DNA from: an uncultured Prevotellaceae bacterium
Lineage (GTDB): Bacteria; Bacteroidota; Bacteroidia; Bacteroidales; Muribaculaceae
Direction: 5' to 3'
DNA length: 22,003 nucleotides
Assembly (NCBI GenBank): GCA_947254205.1
Contig: CAMYCE010000031.1
Span: 1-22,003, forward strand
Shown: positions 13,287-20,950 of the stretch, one piece after another
How the letters are laid out: each line of letters opens with the position of its first letter
How positions within the stretch are numbered: the first letter of the stretch is position 1
Notes under the pieces: model-generated
Seen by the model: the letters and a program-made list of their open reading frames with translations, nothing else
Database searches by the model: none
Told to the model about the DNA's origin: nothing
Position numbers and translations under genes: made by a program

Positions 13287-15467
13287 CTACAAAACCGATG
13301 GGGACGACACTTCTTGATTGTTGACACGAGTCACAATTTCTCCGTTGTCTACATCAATCACAAATTCGCCTCCCTTGAGAGCCTCATTTTTGAGAATAAG
13401 CTCACTAAGCGGGTCTTCAATATACGTCTGAATGGCACGTTTAAGTGGACGAGCACCAAATTGGCTATCAAACCCCTTATCGGCTACCATTTTTTTGGCT
13501 TCGGGAGTGATCGTGAGCGTGAAACCCAAATCTTGAACACGCTTGTAGAACATGCGCAGTTCAATGTCGATAATGCTCATGATGTGCTCGCGATTAAGCG
13601 ATGAGAATGTGATAATGTCGTCAACACGATTCAAAAATTCTGGCGAGAATCGACGATTCAATGCTTTGCGAATCACCGAGTCGCTACGCTCCTTGGTGAT
13701 GGCTGTGTTGAAACCAACGCCTGCACCAAAGTCCTTGAGTTCACGAGTACCAATATTGGAAGTCATGATAATAATCGTGTTTTTAAAATCGACTTTGCGC
13801 CCCAAACTATCGGTGAGACAGCCCTCATCGAGCACCTGCAACATCATGTTATAGACATCGGGGTTGGCTTTTTCAATCTCGTCGAGCAAAACCACCGAGT
13901 AGGGGTGACGACGCACTTTCTCGGTGAGTTGTCCGCCCTCTTCATAGCCCACATATCCTGGAGGTGCGCCCACAAGGCGAGAAGTGCTGAACTTCTCCAT
14001 ATATTCACTCATGTCGATGCGGATAAGTGCATCGGGAGAGTTAAACAGAAACTCAGCCAATCGTTTTGCAAGCAAAGTTTTACCCACACCTGTAGAACCC
14101 AAAAACATGAATGAGCCAATGGGGCGGTTGGGGTCTTTCAAGCCCACGCGATTGCGTCGAATGGCTTTGGCAATCTTATCGATGGCCTCGTCTTGACCAA
14201 TGATTTGTTTTTTCAGTTCATCGGTCATGCCCAGCAACCTGATTCCCTCGGCTTGTGCAATGCGTTGCACAGGCACACCTGTCATCATTGCCACAACCTC
14301 GTCCACATCGCTCTCGTCGACAGTTTCACGTTGTGCCTCAAGTTCCTTTTCCCAGCGTTCTTTGGCGTCAATCAATTCCAATTTCAAGGTTTCTTGCTGG
14401 TCGCGGTAATTGGCCGCACTTTCAAAGTTTTGAGCATTCACAGCCTGTTGCTTGTTGGCCTGCGCCTCGGCAATGCGCTTTTCAAGTTCATCAATCTCTT
14501 TGGGCACTACCACCTTGGAAATATGCACCCTCGAGCCTGCCTCATCAAGAGCATCGATAGCTTTGTCGGGAAAGGCGCGGTCGCTCAAATAGCGGTCGGT
14601 GAGTTTCACACAAGCATTCAAGGCTGCATTGGTGTAGGTCACACCATGATGCTTCTCATACACACCTTTAATGTTGTTGAGAATTTCAAGTGTTTCTTCA
14701 ACCGAAGTGGGTTCTACCATCACCTTTTGGAAACGGCGTTCCAAGGCTCCATCTTTTTCGATGCTTTTTCGATACTCGTCGAGTGTGGTTGCACCAATGC
14801 ATTGCAACTCGCCACGGGCAAGAGCCGGCTTCAACAAGTTGGCAGCATCCATCGATCCCGAAGCATTACCAGCACCCACTATTGTGTGAATTTCATCGAT
14901 AAACAAAATGATATTGCTGTTTTGCGAAGCCTCGTCGATGATGGCCTTGATGCGCTCTTCAAACTGTCCACGATATTTTGTGCCAGCCACAACCGAAGCC
15001 ATGTCGAGAGCAACAATGCGCTTGTCAAAAAGCACACGAGCCACTTTGCGCTGAATGATGCGCAAAGCCAACCCCTCAATAATGGCCGACTTGCCCACGC
15101 CCGGAGCTCCAATGAGCACAGGGTTGTTTTTTTTGCGACGACTCAAAATTTGAGCCAACCGCTCTATTTCTTGTTCTCGTCCAATCACCGGGTCGAGCTT
15201 GCCTTCCAGTGCAGCTTTGCTAATATCTTTGCCATATTTGTCAATAGATGGGGTAGCGCTGTCATTTTTCATGACATTTCGTCGCTGTTGGGTGTGCTTT
15301 TCGGTTTCTTTCCCGAATCTTGAGTCGTCTTTATTCTCATCACGATTGTCGTCGAGCATTTCATCATCATCGTCATTGGCAAAGTCGGCCCCACTAATTG
15401 GCCGAAATTTAACAAGATCGGAATCAAACGCCTGTAAATAATTGCTATGTTTTCTCTTTAAATTCAT
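13287..15467 (-). CDS. clpC: ClpC-type AAA+ unfoldase lacking the N-terminal Clp-N domain
   Basis: ClpC unfolds proteins and feeds them to the ClpP protease. The 726-residue product has an acidic, low-complexity N-terminus (1-70). AAA+ module D1 has Walker A GAPGVGKS (120-127) and Walker B Asp191-Glu192. A UVR/M-like coiled segment lies at about 328-380. Module D2 has Walker A GSTGVGKT (457-464) and Walker B Asp529-Glu530. The ClpP-docking VGF loop (584-586) is in D2, followed by the C-terminal domain. ClpC proteins I recall from this phylum are about 840-860 residues and start with a double-repeat Clp-N domain of about 145 residues. Here the ATG at 15467 begins just before the acidic linker. 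An in-frame TAA five codons upstream, and no Clp-N-like peptide in any minus-strand frame to 15660, argue that the domain is truly absent. Gene identity is firm; ClpP pairing is inferred from the loop. Confidence 0.93.
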   Translation of the reverse strand: MNLKRKHSNYLQAFDSDLVKFRPISGADFANDDDDEMLDDNRDENKDDSRFGKETEKHTQQRRNVMKNDSATPSIDKYGKDISKAALEGKLDPVIGREQEIERLAQILSRRKKNNPVLIGAPGVGKSAIIEGLALRIIQRKVARVLFDKRIVALDMASVVAGTKYRGQFEERIKAIIDEASQNSNIILFIDEIHTIVGAGNASGSMDAANLLKPALARGELQCIGATTLDEYRKSIEKDGALERRFQKVMVEPTSVEETLEILNNIKGVYEKHHGVTYTNAALNACVKLTDRYLSDRAFPDKAIDALDEAGSRVHISKVVVPKEIDELEKRIAEAQANKQQAVNAQNFESAANYRDQQETLKLELIDAKERWEKELEAQRETVDESDVDEVVAMMTGVPVQRIAQAEGIRLLGMTDELKKQIIGQDEAIDKIAKAIRRNRVGLKDPNRPIGSFMFLGSTGVGKTLLAKRLAEFLFNSPDALIRIDMSEYMEKFSTSRLVGAPPGYVGYEEGGQLTEKVRRHPYSVVLLDEIEKANPDVYNMMLQVLDEGCLTDSLGRKVDFKNTIIIMTSNIGTRELKDFGAGVGFNTAITKERSDSVIRKALNRRFSPEFLNRVDDIITFSSLNREHIMSIIDIELRMFYKRVQDLGFTLTITPEAKKMVADKGFDSQFGARPLKRAIQTYIEDPLSELILKNEALKGGEFVIDVDNGEIVTRVNNQEVSSPSVL

Positions 15468-15487
15468 TGCAATGTTGTGTTATTATC

Positions 15488-15595
15488 GAGCAATAATTGC
15501 TCAAGCATTAAACCTCATGAACGATATAGAGTCAAATGCTCAAAATCACGTTCTTTTAATCTTTACACTCAAAATTGAGCATTGAGCATTGAGCA
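15488..15595. repeat. Cluster of the heptamer TTGAGCA/TGCTCAA in the clpC-gyrA divergent region
   Basis: TTGAGCA occurs as three perfect tandem copies (15575-15581, 15582-15588, 15589-15595). Two more copies in the opposite orientation, TGCTCAA, lie at 15498-15504 and 15537-15543. The leftmost copy lies in a near-perfect palindrome, GAGCAAT-A-ATTGCTC (15488-15502). Five copies of a 7-mer in about 100 bp is far more than chance. The site is upstream of both clpC and gyrA. A regulatory role is possible but unproven; it may equally be a simple-sequence repeat. The whole gap (15468-15805) holds no gene that I can see. Confidence 0.75.
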
Positions 15596-15702
15596 TGTGA
15601 AATCAACTCAATTGTTCATCTTCACATAGTCATTGCAATTTCTATGCCAATTTTGATTGCATTGTTTTAGTGCAAAAGCGAGGATTTTTGGATACAATTC
15701 AT

Positions 15703-15710
15703 TATCTTTG
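15703..15710 (+). promoter_or_regulatory. Possible -7 promoter element of gyrA
   Basis: TATCTTTG is an exact match to TAnnTTTG and would give a leader of about 90 nt before the ATG at 15806. The nearest TTTG (15687-15690) is only 12 nt upstream, which is too close for the usual -33 element, so support is partial. Confidence 0.4.
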
Positions 15711-15805
15711 TATCTTAAAATATAAGTCGCATCTCATGAGGACTGGGGCACAATTTCGCCCGATTTGTGAATGCGATGATTATCATTAAAAATAAAGATA
15801 TAGTA

Positions 15806-18331
15806 ATGGAAAACGATCGAATTATAGAGATCAACATTGAAAACGAGATGAAGGCATCCTACATAGACTATTCTATGTCGGTTATCGTGTCTCGTGCGCT
15901 ACCCGATGTGCGCGATGGTTTCAAGCCAGTGCATCGCAGGGTTCTCTTTGGCATGGAAAAGTTAGGCAACTTCTCCAATGCTCCCTACAAGAAGGCCGCA
16001 CGCATTGTGGGTGACGTTTTGGGTAAATATCACCCTCATGGTGATTCGTCGGTTTATTTGGCAATGGTGCGTTTAGCTCAGAATTGGGCCATGCGCTATC
16101 CACTTGTAGACGGACAAGGCAACTTTGGCTCAATCGATGGCGACAGCCCTGCAGCCATGCGTTACACCGAGGCACGCTTGGCCAAAATGGGCGAAGAGAT
16201 GATGCGTGATCTTGATGAAGACACAGTAGACTTTGACCCCAACTTCGACAACACGCTCGATGAGCCTCAAGTGCTCCCCACTCGCTTTCCCAACTTGCTT
16301 GTGAATGGTGCAAGTGGCATTGCTGTGGGCATGGCCACCAACATGCCTCCCCACAACCTTTCGGAGGCAATTGACGCATGCCTTGCCCTCTCGCAAAATC
16401 CCGAATTGGAGATTTCAGATCTCATGCACTATATCAAGGCACCCGATTTCCCAACGGGTGGCATCATTCATGGCTATCAAGGTGTGAGAGAAGCCTTTGA
16501 AACAGGTCGAGGTCGCATTGTTGTGCGCGCCAAAACTGAAATTGAAACCGAAAACGATCGTGACCGCATTGTTGTCACAGAAATTCCCTATAATGTAAAC
16601 AAGCGCGAGCTCATTGAAGCGATTGCTCGTCTTGTTGAAGACAAGCGCATTGATGGCATTAGCAACATCAACGATGAGAGTGGGCGAAATGGCATGCGCA
16701 TTGTGATCGATGTGAAAAAAGATTGCAATGCCAATGTGTTGCTCAATAAGTTATACAAGCTTTCGGAGCTTCAATCATCGTTTAGCGTGAACAATGTGTG
16801 CCTTGTGAATGGTCGCCCTGAGACGGTCAATCTCAAGCAAATGTTGCAACACTTCCTTGAGCATCGCCACACAGTGGTGATTCGTCGCACCAAATTTGAA
16901 CTCGAAAAAGCTCGCAATCGTGCCCACATCTTAGAGGGGCTCATCATTGCTTGCGACAACATCGACGAGGTGGTGCACATCATTAGAAGTAGCAAAACAA
17001 CCGAAGATGCTCGCACTCGCTTGGGAGAACGATTTGGATTGGACGACATGCAAACTCGTGCCATTGTCGAGATGCGATTGCGCCAGCTCACCAATCTTGA
17101 GCAAGATAAATTGCATGGAGAGTTGGAAGAGCTCTTAAAAACGATTGCTTATCTTGAATCAATACTTAACGACCCCGAAGTGTGTCGCCAAGTAATTGAA
17201 AAAGAATTGATTGAGGTGAAAGAGAAATTTGGTGACGAACGTCGCACCCAAATTCAATATGCTGCCGAAGAGATGAATGCCGAGGATTTCTATCCCGACG
17301 ATCCCATGATCATCACAATCTCTCACTTTGGCTACATCAAGCGCACACCACTGAGTGAATATCGCACTCAAAACCGTGGTGGAGTGGGAGCCAAAGGTAG
17401 CGACACTCGCAACGAAGACTTCATTGAATATGTATATGAGGCCAGCAACCACAACTATATGCTCTTCTTCACCGGCCTTGGACGTTGCTACTGGCTTAGA
17501 GTATTTGAAATTCCCGAAGGAAGCAAAAATTCCAAAGGACGTGCTATTCAAAACCTGCTCAATCTTGGTCCCGAAAACAAGATTTATGCTTTCATACGCA
17601 CCTCAAAGTTGAAAGACCCTGAGTATAATGAATCGCACAACATTGTGTTTGCAACCAAAAATGGTCTTGTCAAGAAAACAAGCCTCGCCGAGTATTCTCG
17701 CCCAAGAACCAATGGGGTGATCGCTATCAACTTGCGCGAAGACGACCAACTCATTGGAGCCATTCTCACCGAGGGTGACAGCGAAATTATCTTGGCCAAC
17801 AGCAATGGTAGGGCAATTAGATTTCCCGAAACATCAATACGCTCAATGGGGCGCCCTGCAACCGGTGTGAAGGGCATGACCCTTGATGATGATGATGAGA
17901 TTGTGGGCATGATAAGCCTGCCAGCCAATACCAACGACGATGTGCTCGTGGTTTCGGAACAGGGCATGGGCAAGCGCAGCAAGCTCGAAGATTATCGTGT
18001 GACCAATCGTGGTGGTAAAGGTGTGAAAACCATGAATATCACCGACAAGACCGGAAAACTCATTGCCATTAAAAATGTGAGCGATGACAACGATCTTGTG
18101 ATTATCAACAAGTCGGGCATAACGATCAGACTCAAAGTGAGCGAATTGAGGCTTATGGGTCGCGCCACTCAAGGCGTTAAGCTCATTAATCTTGAGAAAA
18201 AGAACGATGAGATTGCCTCGGTGTGCAAAGTGCAAAGTGAACCCGACGAAGAAGAAAACATCGAGCAAGAGAATCAAGAAAACATCGAAAATAGTCAAGA
18301 CTCTATTGATAATGAGAGAAATAACGAATAA
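15806..18331 (+). CDS. gyrA: DNA gyrase subunit A
   Basis: GyrA is the cleavage-religation and DNA-wrapping subunit of gyrase (A2B2), which puts negative supercoils into the chromosome. From the ATG at 15806 it is 841 residues, beginning MENDRIIEINIENEMKASYI. The breakage-reunion domain shows RALPDVRDGFKPVHRR, the quinolone-region motif GKYHPHGDSSVYLAMVRLAQ, and the catalytic Tyr120 in AMRYTEARL. The C-terminal beta-pinwheel includes a GyrA-box-like NRGGVGAKG and a second NRGGKGVKTMNIT, which favours GyrA over ParC. An acidic Glu/Asn-rich tail ends the protein. In-frame upstream starts exist (GTG 15767, ATG 15776), but they add an unconserved MNAMIIIKNKDIV; the ATG at 15806 fits the family best. 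It is divergent from clpC, and the TPR gene follows after 24 bp, probably in one operon. Confidence 0.96.
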   Translation: MENDRIIEINIENEMKASYIDYSMSVIVSRALPDVRDGFKPVHRRVLFGMEKLGNFSNAPYKKAARIVGDVLGKYHPHGDSSVYLAMVRLAQNWAMRYPLVDGQGNFGSIDGDSPAAMRYTEARLAKMGEEMMRDLDEDTVDFDPNFDNTLDEPQVLPTRFPNLLVNGASGIAVGMATNMPPHNLSEAIDACLALSQNPELEISDLMHYIKAPDFPTGGIIHGYQGVREAFETGRGRIVVRAKTEIETENDRDRIVVTEIPYNVNKRELIEAIARLVEDKRIDGISNINDESGRNGMRIVIDVKKDCNANVLLNKLYKLSELQSSFSVNNVCLVNGRPETVNLKQMLQHFLEHRHTVVIRRTKFELEKARNRAHILEGLIIACDNIDEVVHIIRSSKTTEDARTRLGERFGLDDMQTRAIVEMRLRQLTNLEQDKLHGELEELLKTIAYLESILNDPEVCRQVIEKELIEVKEKFGDERRTQIQYAAEEMNAEDFYPDDPMIITISHFGYIKRTPLSEYRTQNRGGVGAKGSDTRNEDFIEYVYEASNHNYMLFFTGLGRCYWLRVFEIPEGSKNSKGRAIQNLLNLGPENKIYAFIRTSKLKDPEYNESHNIVFATKNGLVKKTSLAEYSRPRTNGVIAINLREDDQLIGAILTEGDSEIILANSNGRAIRFPETSIRSMGRPATGVKGMTLDDDDEIVGMISLPANTNDDVLVVSEQGMGKRSKLEDYRVTNRGGKGVKTMNITDKTGKLIAIKNVSDDNDLVIINKSGITIRLKVSELRLMGRATQGVKLINLEKKNDEIASVCKVQSEPDEEENIEQENQENIENSQDSIDNERNNE

Positions 18332-18355
18332 TTTTAATTTTAATTGATAACAAAA

Positions 18356-19495
18356 ATGAAAAAATCCATTTTGCTCTTAGCCTGCGCTTCAATGTTGGCA
18401 GGTTCGGCTACAGCACAGGTTGCAGTAGTTAAAGATGCACTCAAGCAAGTGACCTCTTCCTCTAAGCCCGAAGAATTGAAATCGGTGCTTCAAGCCCTTC
18501 AACCCGCACTCACAGCAGACGAGTCAAAAGGCGATGCTGCGACATGGTTTGCTGCTGGAAAAGCATCATTCCAACTCTATGATGCCTTGAATGCCGAGAA
18601 ACTCATGCAAAAAGAAGTTGATGCCAAAGAAATGCAAACTGCATTGATGAACGGCTACAAATATTTTGAGACAGCAATGCCTCTCGACACCGTTTATCAA
18701 ACCAATAAAGACGGTTCTTTCAAGCTCAACAAAGATGGCTCAAAGAAGTTTAAAGTGAAATATTCCAACGACATTATTTCGATTTTGCTCGGACACGTTG
18801 CCGATTTTGGTTCAATTGCCAACGATGCAATGGGTGCCAATCAATGGAGCGATGCTGCAGTGAGCTTTGGAGTGTATGGCGACATGCTTCAAGCCAGCAA
18901 CCCCGGCATTGCCGACTCTACAATGGCCGAAATTCGCTTCTTTGAGGGCTACAGCTACTACAACAATAAGGAGTATAGCAAAGCTCTTGTTGCACTCAAC
19001 GATGCAGTGAAGAAAGGCTACACTCAATATAATGTTAAGGAATTCCAATACTCAAGCCTTGGCAATGTTGCACAAAGCTACATGGACGCCAACAACATGG
19101 AGCAAGCTCAAAAAGTGGTTGATGATGCTATTGCTCAAGAGCCCAACAACGCCAACTTCTACAACCTCAAGGGCATTTTGACCGAGCGTTCTTTGGGCAT
19201 GGAGCAAGCATTTCCCATTTTCAAGAAAGCAAGCGAAATAGACCCCTCCAACAGCCAAGCTTTCTTTAACATGGGTCGCTACTATTATAACCAAGCCGCC
19301 GAGATTATTAAAAATAATCCCGACTTGTTGGGCGACGCACTCACTGCCAAGCTCAAACCCATTTATGAACAATGTGTTCCTTATTTGGAAAAAGCCTATG
19401 AGCTTGACAAAAACAACAACGATGCCAAGAATGCTTTGCGCAACATCTACTATCAGCTGGGCAATACCGAAAAATACGAAGAACTCAGCAAATAA
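18356..19495 (+). CDS. Exported TPR-repeat protein encoded behind gyrA, function unknown
   Basis: The 379-residue product begins MKKSILLLACASMLAGSATA, a signal peptide with likely cleavage after ATA. A Cys at residue 10 sits in a lipobox-like LLAC, but the hydrophobic stretch before it is very short, so a periplasmic protein is likelier than a lipoprotein. The rest is helical. It contains TPR-like pairs in the middle and C-terminal half, such as EYSKALVALNDAVKKGY, EQAQKVVDDAIAQEPNN and YLEKAYELDKNNNDAKNAL. An N-terminal segment carries a charged hairpin-like insert (NKDGSFKLNKDGSKKFKVK). The start is ATG 18356; a TTG four codons earlier is unlikely. It lies 24 bp after gyrA, so it is probably co-transcribed. 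It is clearly related to the next gene. I do not know its partner or role; a scaffold in the cell envelope is a guess. Confidence 0.85.
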   Translation: MKKSILLLACASMLAGSATAQVAVVKDALKQVTSSSKPEELKSVLQALQPALTADESKGDAATWFAAGKASFQLYDALNAEKLMQKEVDAKEMQTALMNGYKYFETAMPLDTVYQTNKDGSFKLNKDGSKKFKVKYSNDIISILLGHVADFGSIANDAMGANQWSDAAVSFGVYGDMLQASNPGIADSTMAEIRFFEGYSYYNNKEYSKALVALNDAVKKGYTQYNVKEFQYSSLGNVAQSYMDANNMEQAQKVVDDAIAQEPNNANFYNLKGILTERSLGMEQAFPIFKKASEIDPSNSQAFFNMGRYYYNQAAEIIKNNPDLLGDALTAKLKPIYEQCVPYLEKAYELDKNNNDAKNALRNIYYQLGNTEKYEELSK

Positions 19496-19524
19496 GAAAA
19501 GCATCAGTTCGTAATAAAAAAAAC

Positions 19525-19573
19525 AAGACGCTGGGCATCATGTAAACCATAATTTATAGATGCGCAGCGTCTT
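19525..19573. repeat. Long imperfect inverted repeat between the two TPR genes
   Basis: AAGACGCTGGGCATC (19525-19539) pairs with GATGCGCAGCGTCTT (19559-19573), 14 of 15 positions, around a 19-nt loop. An A-run (eight A) precedes the left arm and a second A-run follows the right arm after a few bases. A U-tract follows the hairpin only when it is read on the minus strand, where no gene ends. On the plus strand it may still terminate or process the gyrA-TPR message. Confidence 0.8.
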
Positions 19574-19596
19574 CTTCATCAAAAAAAAACAAATGA

Positions 19597-20853
19597 ATGG
19601 TGTATAAGAATTTTTTTTTCATCTTATTATTCACTCTTTTGGCAAATGCAACAGGAAATGCCCAACAACGCACTGTTGATGAGGTACAAAAAAGCATTGG
19701 AGATTTCTCGGCCTCAATCAAAACCTATCAAAATGCACTTGTCAAAATTAAACCTGCTTTGCAACACGATGCAACCAAAAATTTAGCCGAAACTTGGTGG
19801 ATTGCAGGCAAAGCCGGCTATGGACTGTACTCCAAATTTCGCATTGCAAAATCAATGGGAAATTCTATCGATGACAAGCAAATGGGGCAGGCTCTCATCG
19901 CTGGTTATGAATACTGCATCAAAGCTCTTGAACTTGACAGTGTGAAAGTGCTCAATAGAGATGGAAGTCCTAAAATCAACAAGAAGACCGGGCAAGCAAA
20001 AGTTAAAACCAAATATTCAAAAGAAATACAAAATAGAATTTTAAAATACTTGGTTGATTATAGCACCATAGGGGCAGAACTATATAAAGCCGAAGACTGG
20101 GCTGGAGCTTTCAAGGCTTGGAACATATATCATGAAGTGGCGACATCGCCCATGGCACAAGAACGACATGTGAGCGACCCCGATAGCATCATTGGATTGA
20201 TGAGCTACTATCAAGGCATGGCGGCCATGAAGATGAATCAGCTTAGCGAAGTGCACAGGCTACTCAAGGTGGCTCGCCAATATGGCTACAAGAAAAAAAC
20301 TGTATATGACAACGACCTATTTGCTCTCACAGCATTAGGCGACACCGTTATGGCAGTGACAATTGCCCAAGAAGCCTTTAGGCTATATGGAAAAGAAGAC
20401 ATCAGATACTTGCGCATCATGATTAATGACTGCATCAACAAGCACAATTATCGCGATGCCGAGGTGATGCTCGATCAAGCTATGCTCAACGACTCTCTCA
20501 ATGCCGAGTATTTAAATCTCAAAGGAAATATCGTGGAGTTGCAAAGTAGTGTGCTTGAGGCAAGACCCTATTATCAACAAGCCGTTGAGCTTGACTCAAC
20601 ACTCGCTCAAGCCCAATTCGACATGGGACGTTGCTACTATCTTGAAGCATTGCAATATGCTCAAAGTCACTCAAAAAAGTCGCAAAAAGCTTTAACCAAG
20701 GCTATCGCTCCTGTGTTGCGTCGTGCTGTTGAACATCTTGAAAAGTCATTTGAACTAAATCCTCAAAACGCAGATGCCAAAAACATCTTGCGCGACATCT
20801 ACTATAAATTGGGTGATGCTAAGAAATTAGACAAGCTCGACCTCATGCAATAG
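19597..20853 (+). CDS. Second exported TPR-repeat protein, diverged paralogue of the preceding gene
   Basis: The 418-residue product has a signal peptide (hydrophobic residues 5-17, likely cleavage after GNA near residue 22) and the same overall plan as its neighbour. Shared landmarks are the charged insert NRDGSPKINKKTGQAKVKTK followed by a KYSKEI/KYSNDI block, the GRCYYLEA/GRYYYNQA helix, YLNLKGNI versus YNLKGIL, and a C-terminal DAKNILRDIYYKLG versus DAKNALRNIYYQLG. This marks an old tandem duplication. Identity is modest by eye, and most of the middle has diverged. The ATG at 19597 is chosen because the ATG at 19593 runs into a stop after four codons. No promoter is obvious; a long inverted repeat lies just upstream and a nested terminator just downstream. 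The function is unknown, and the product is probably periplasmic. Confidence 0.83.
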   Translation: MVYKNFFFILLFTLLANATGNAQQRTVDEVQKSIGDFSASIKTYQNALVKIKPALQHDATKNLAETWWIAGKAGYGLYSKFRIAKSMGNSIDDKQMGQALIAGYEYCIKALELDSVKVLNRDGSPKINKKTGQAKVKTKYSKEIQNRILKYLVDYSTIGAELYKAEDWAGAFKAWNIYHEVATSPMAQERHVSDPDSIIGLMSYYQGMAAMKMNQLSEVHRLLKVARQYGYKKKTVYDNDLFALTALGDTVMAVTIAQEAFRLYGKEDIRYLRIMINDCINKHNYRDAEVMLDQAMLNDSLNAEYLNLKGNIVELQSSVLEARPYYQQAVELDSTLAQAQFDMGRCYYLEALQYAQSHSKKSQKALTKAIAPVLRRAVEHLEKSFELNPQNADAKNILRDIYYKLGDAKKLDKLDLMQ

Positions 20854-20877
20854 TGGGGGAGAGGGAGAAGATACGAT

Positions 20878-20937
20878 TAACTAAAACGAGGAGCAAAACG
20901 AAATTTCATTTTGCTCCTCGCATCATTATTTTAGTTA
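20878..20937. terminator. Nested bidirectional terminator between the TPR gene and lpxA
   Basis: The inner stem CGAGGAGCAAAA (20887-20898) / TTTTGCTCCTCG (20909-20920) is 12 bp and perfect. It is flanked by an outer 9-bp inverted repeat, TAACTAAAA (20878-20886) / TTTTAGTTA (20929-20937), with an 8-nt one-sided bulge (20921-20928). It lies between convergent genes and can serve both strands. Confidence 0.85.
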
Positions 20938-20950
20938 TTCAAATGCCCTA

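Noticed and set aside
14193..15323. A 376-codon open frame on the plus strand opposite clpC
   Set aside because: It lies wholly antisense to the well-conserved clpC gene and its translation resembles no family. The codon bias of clpC suppresses stops in this frame.
15767..15805. An upstream GTG or ATG (15767, 15776) as the gyrA start
   Set aside because: The 13 extra residues are not typical of GyrA, while the ATG at 15806 begins exactly at the conserved DRII-IN-E-EMK N-terminus.
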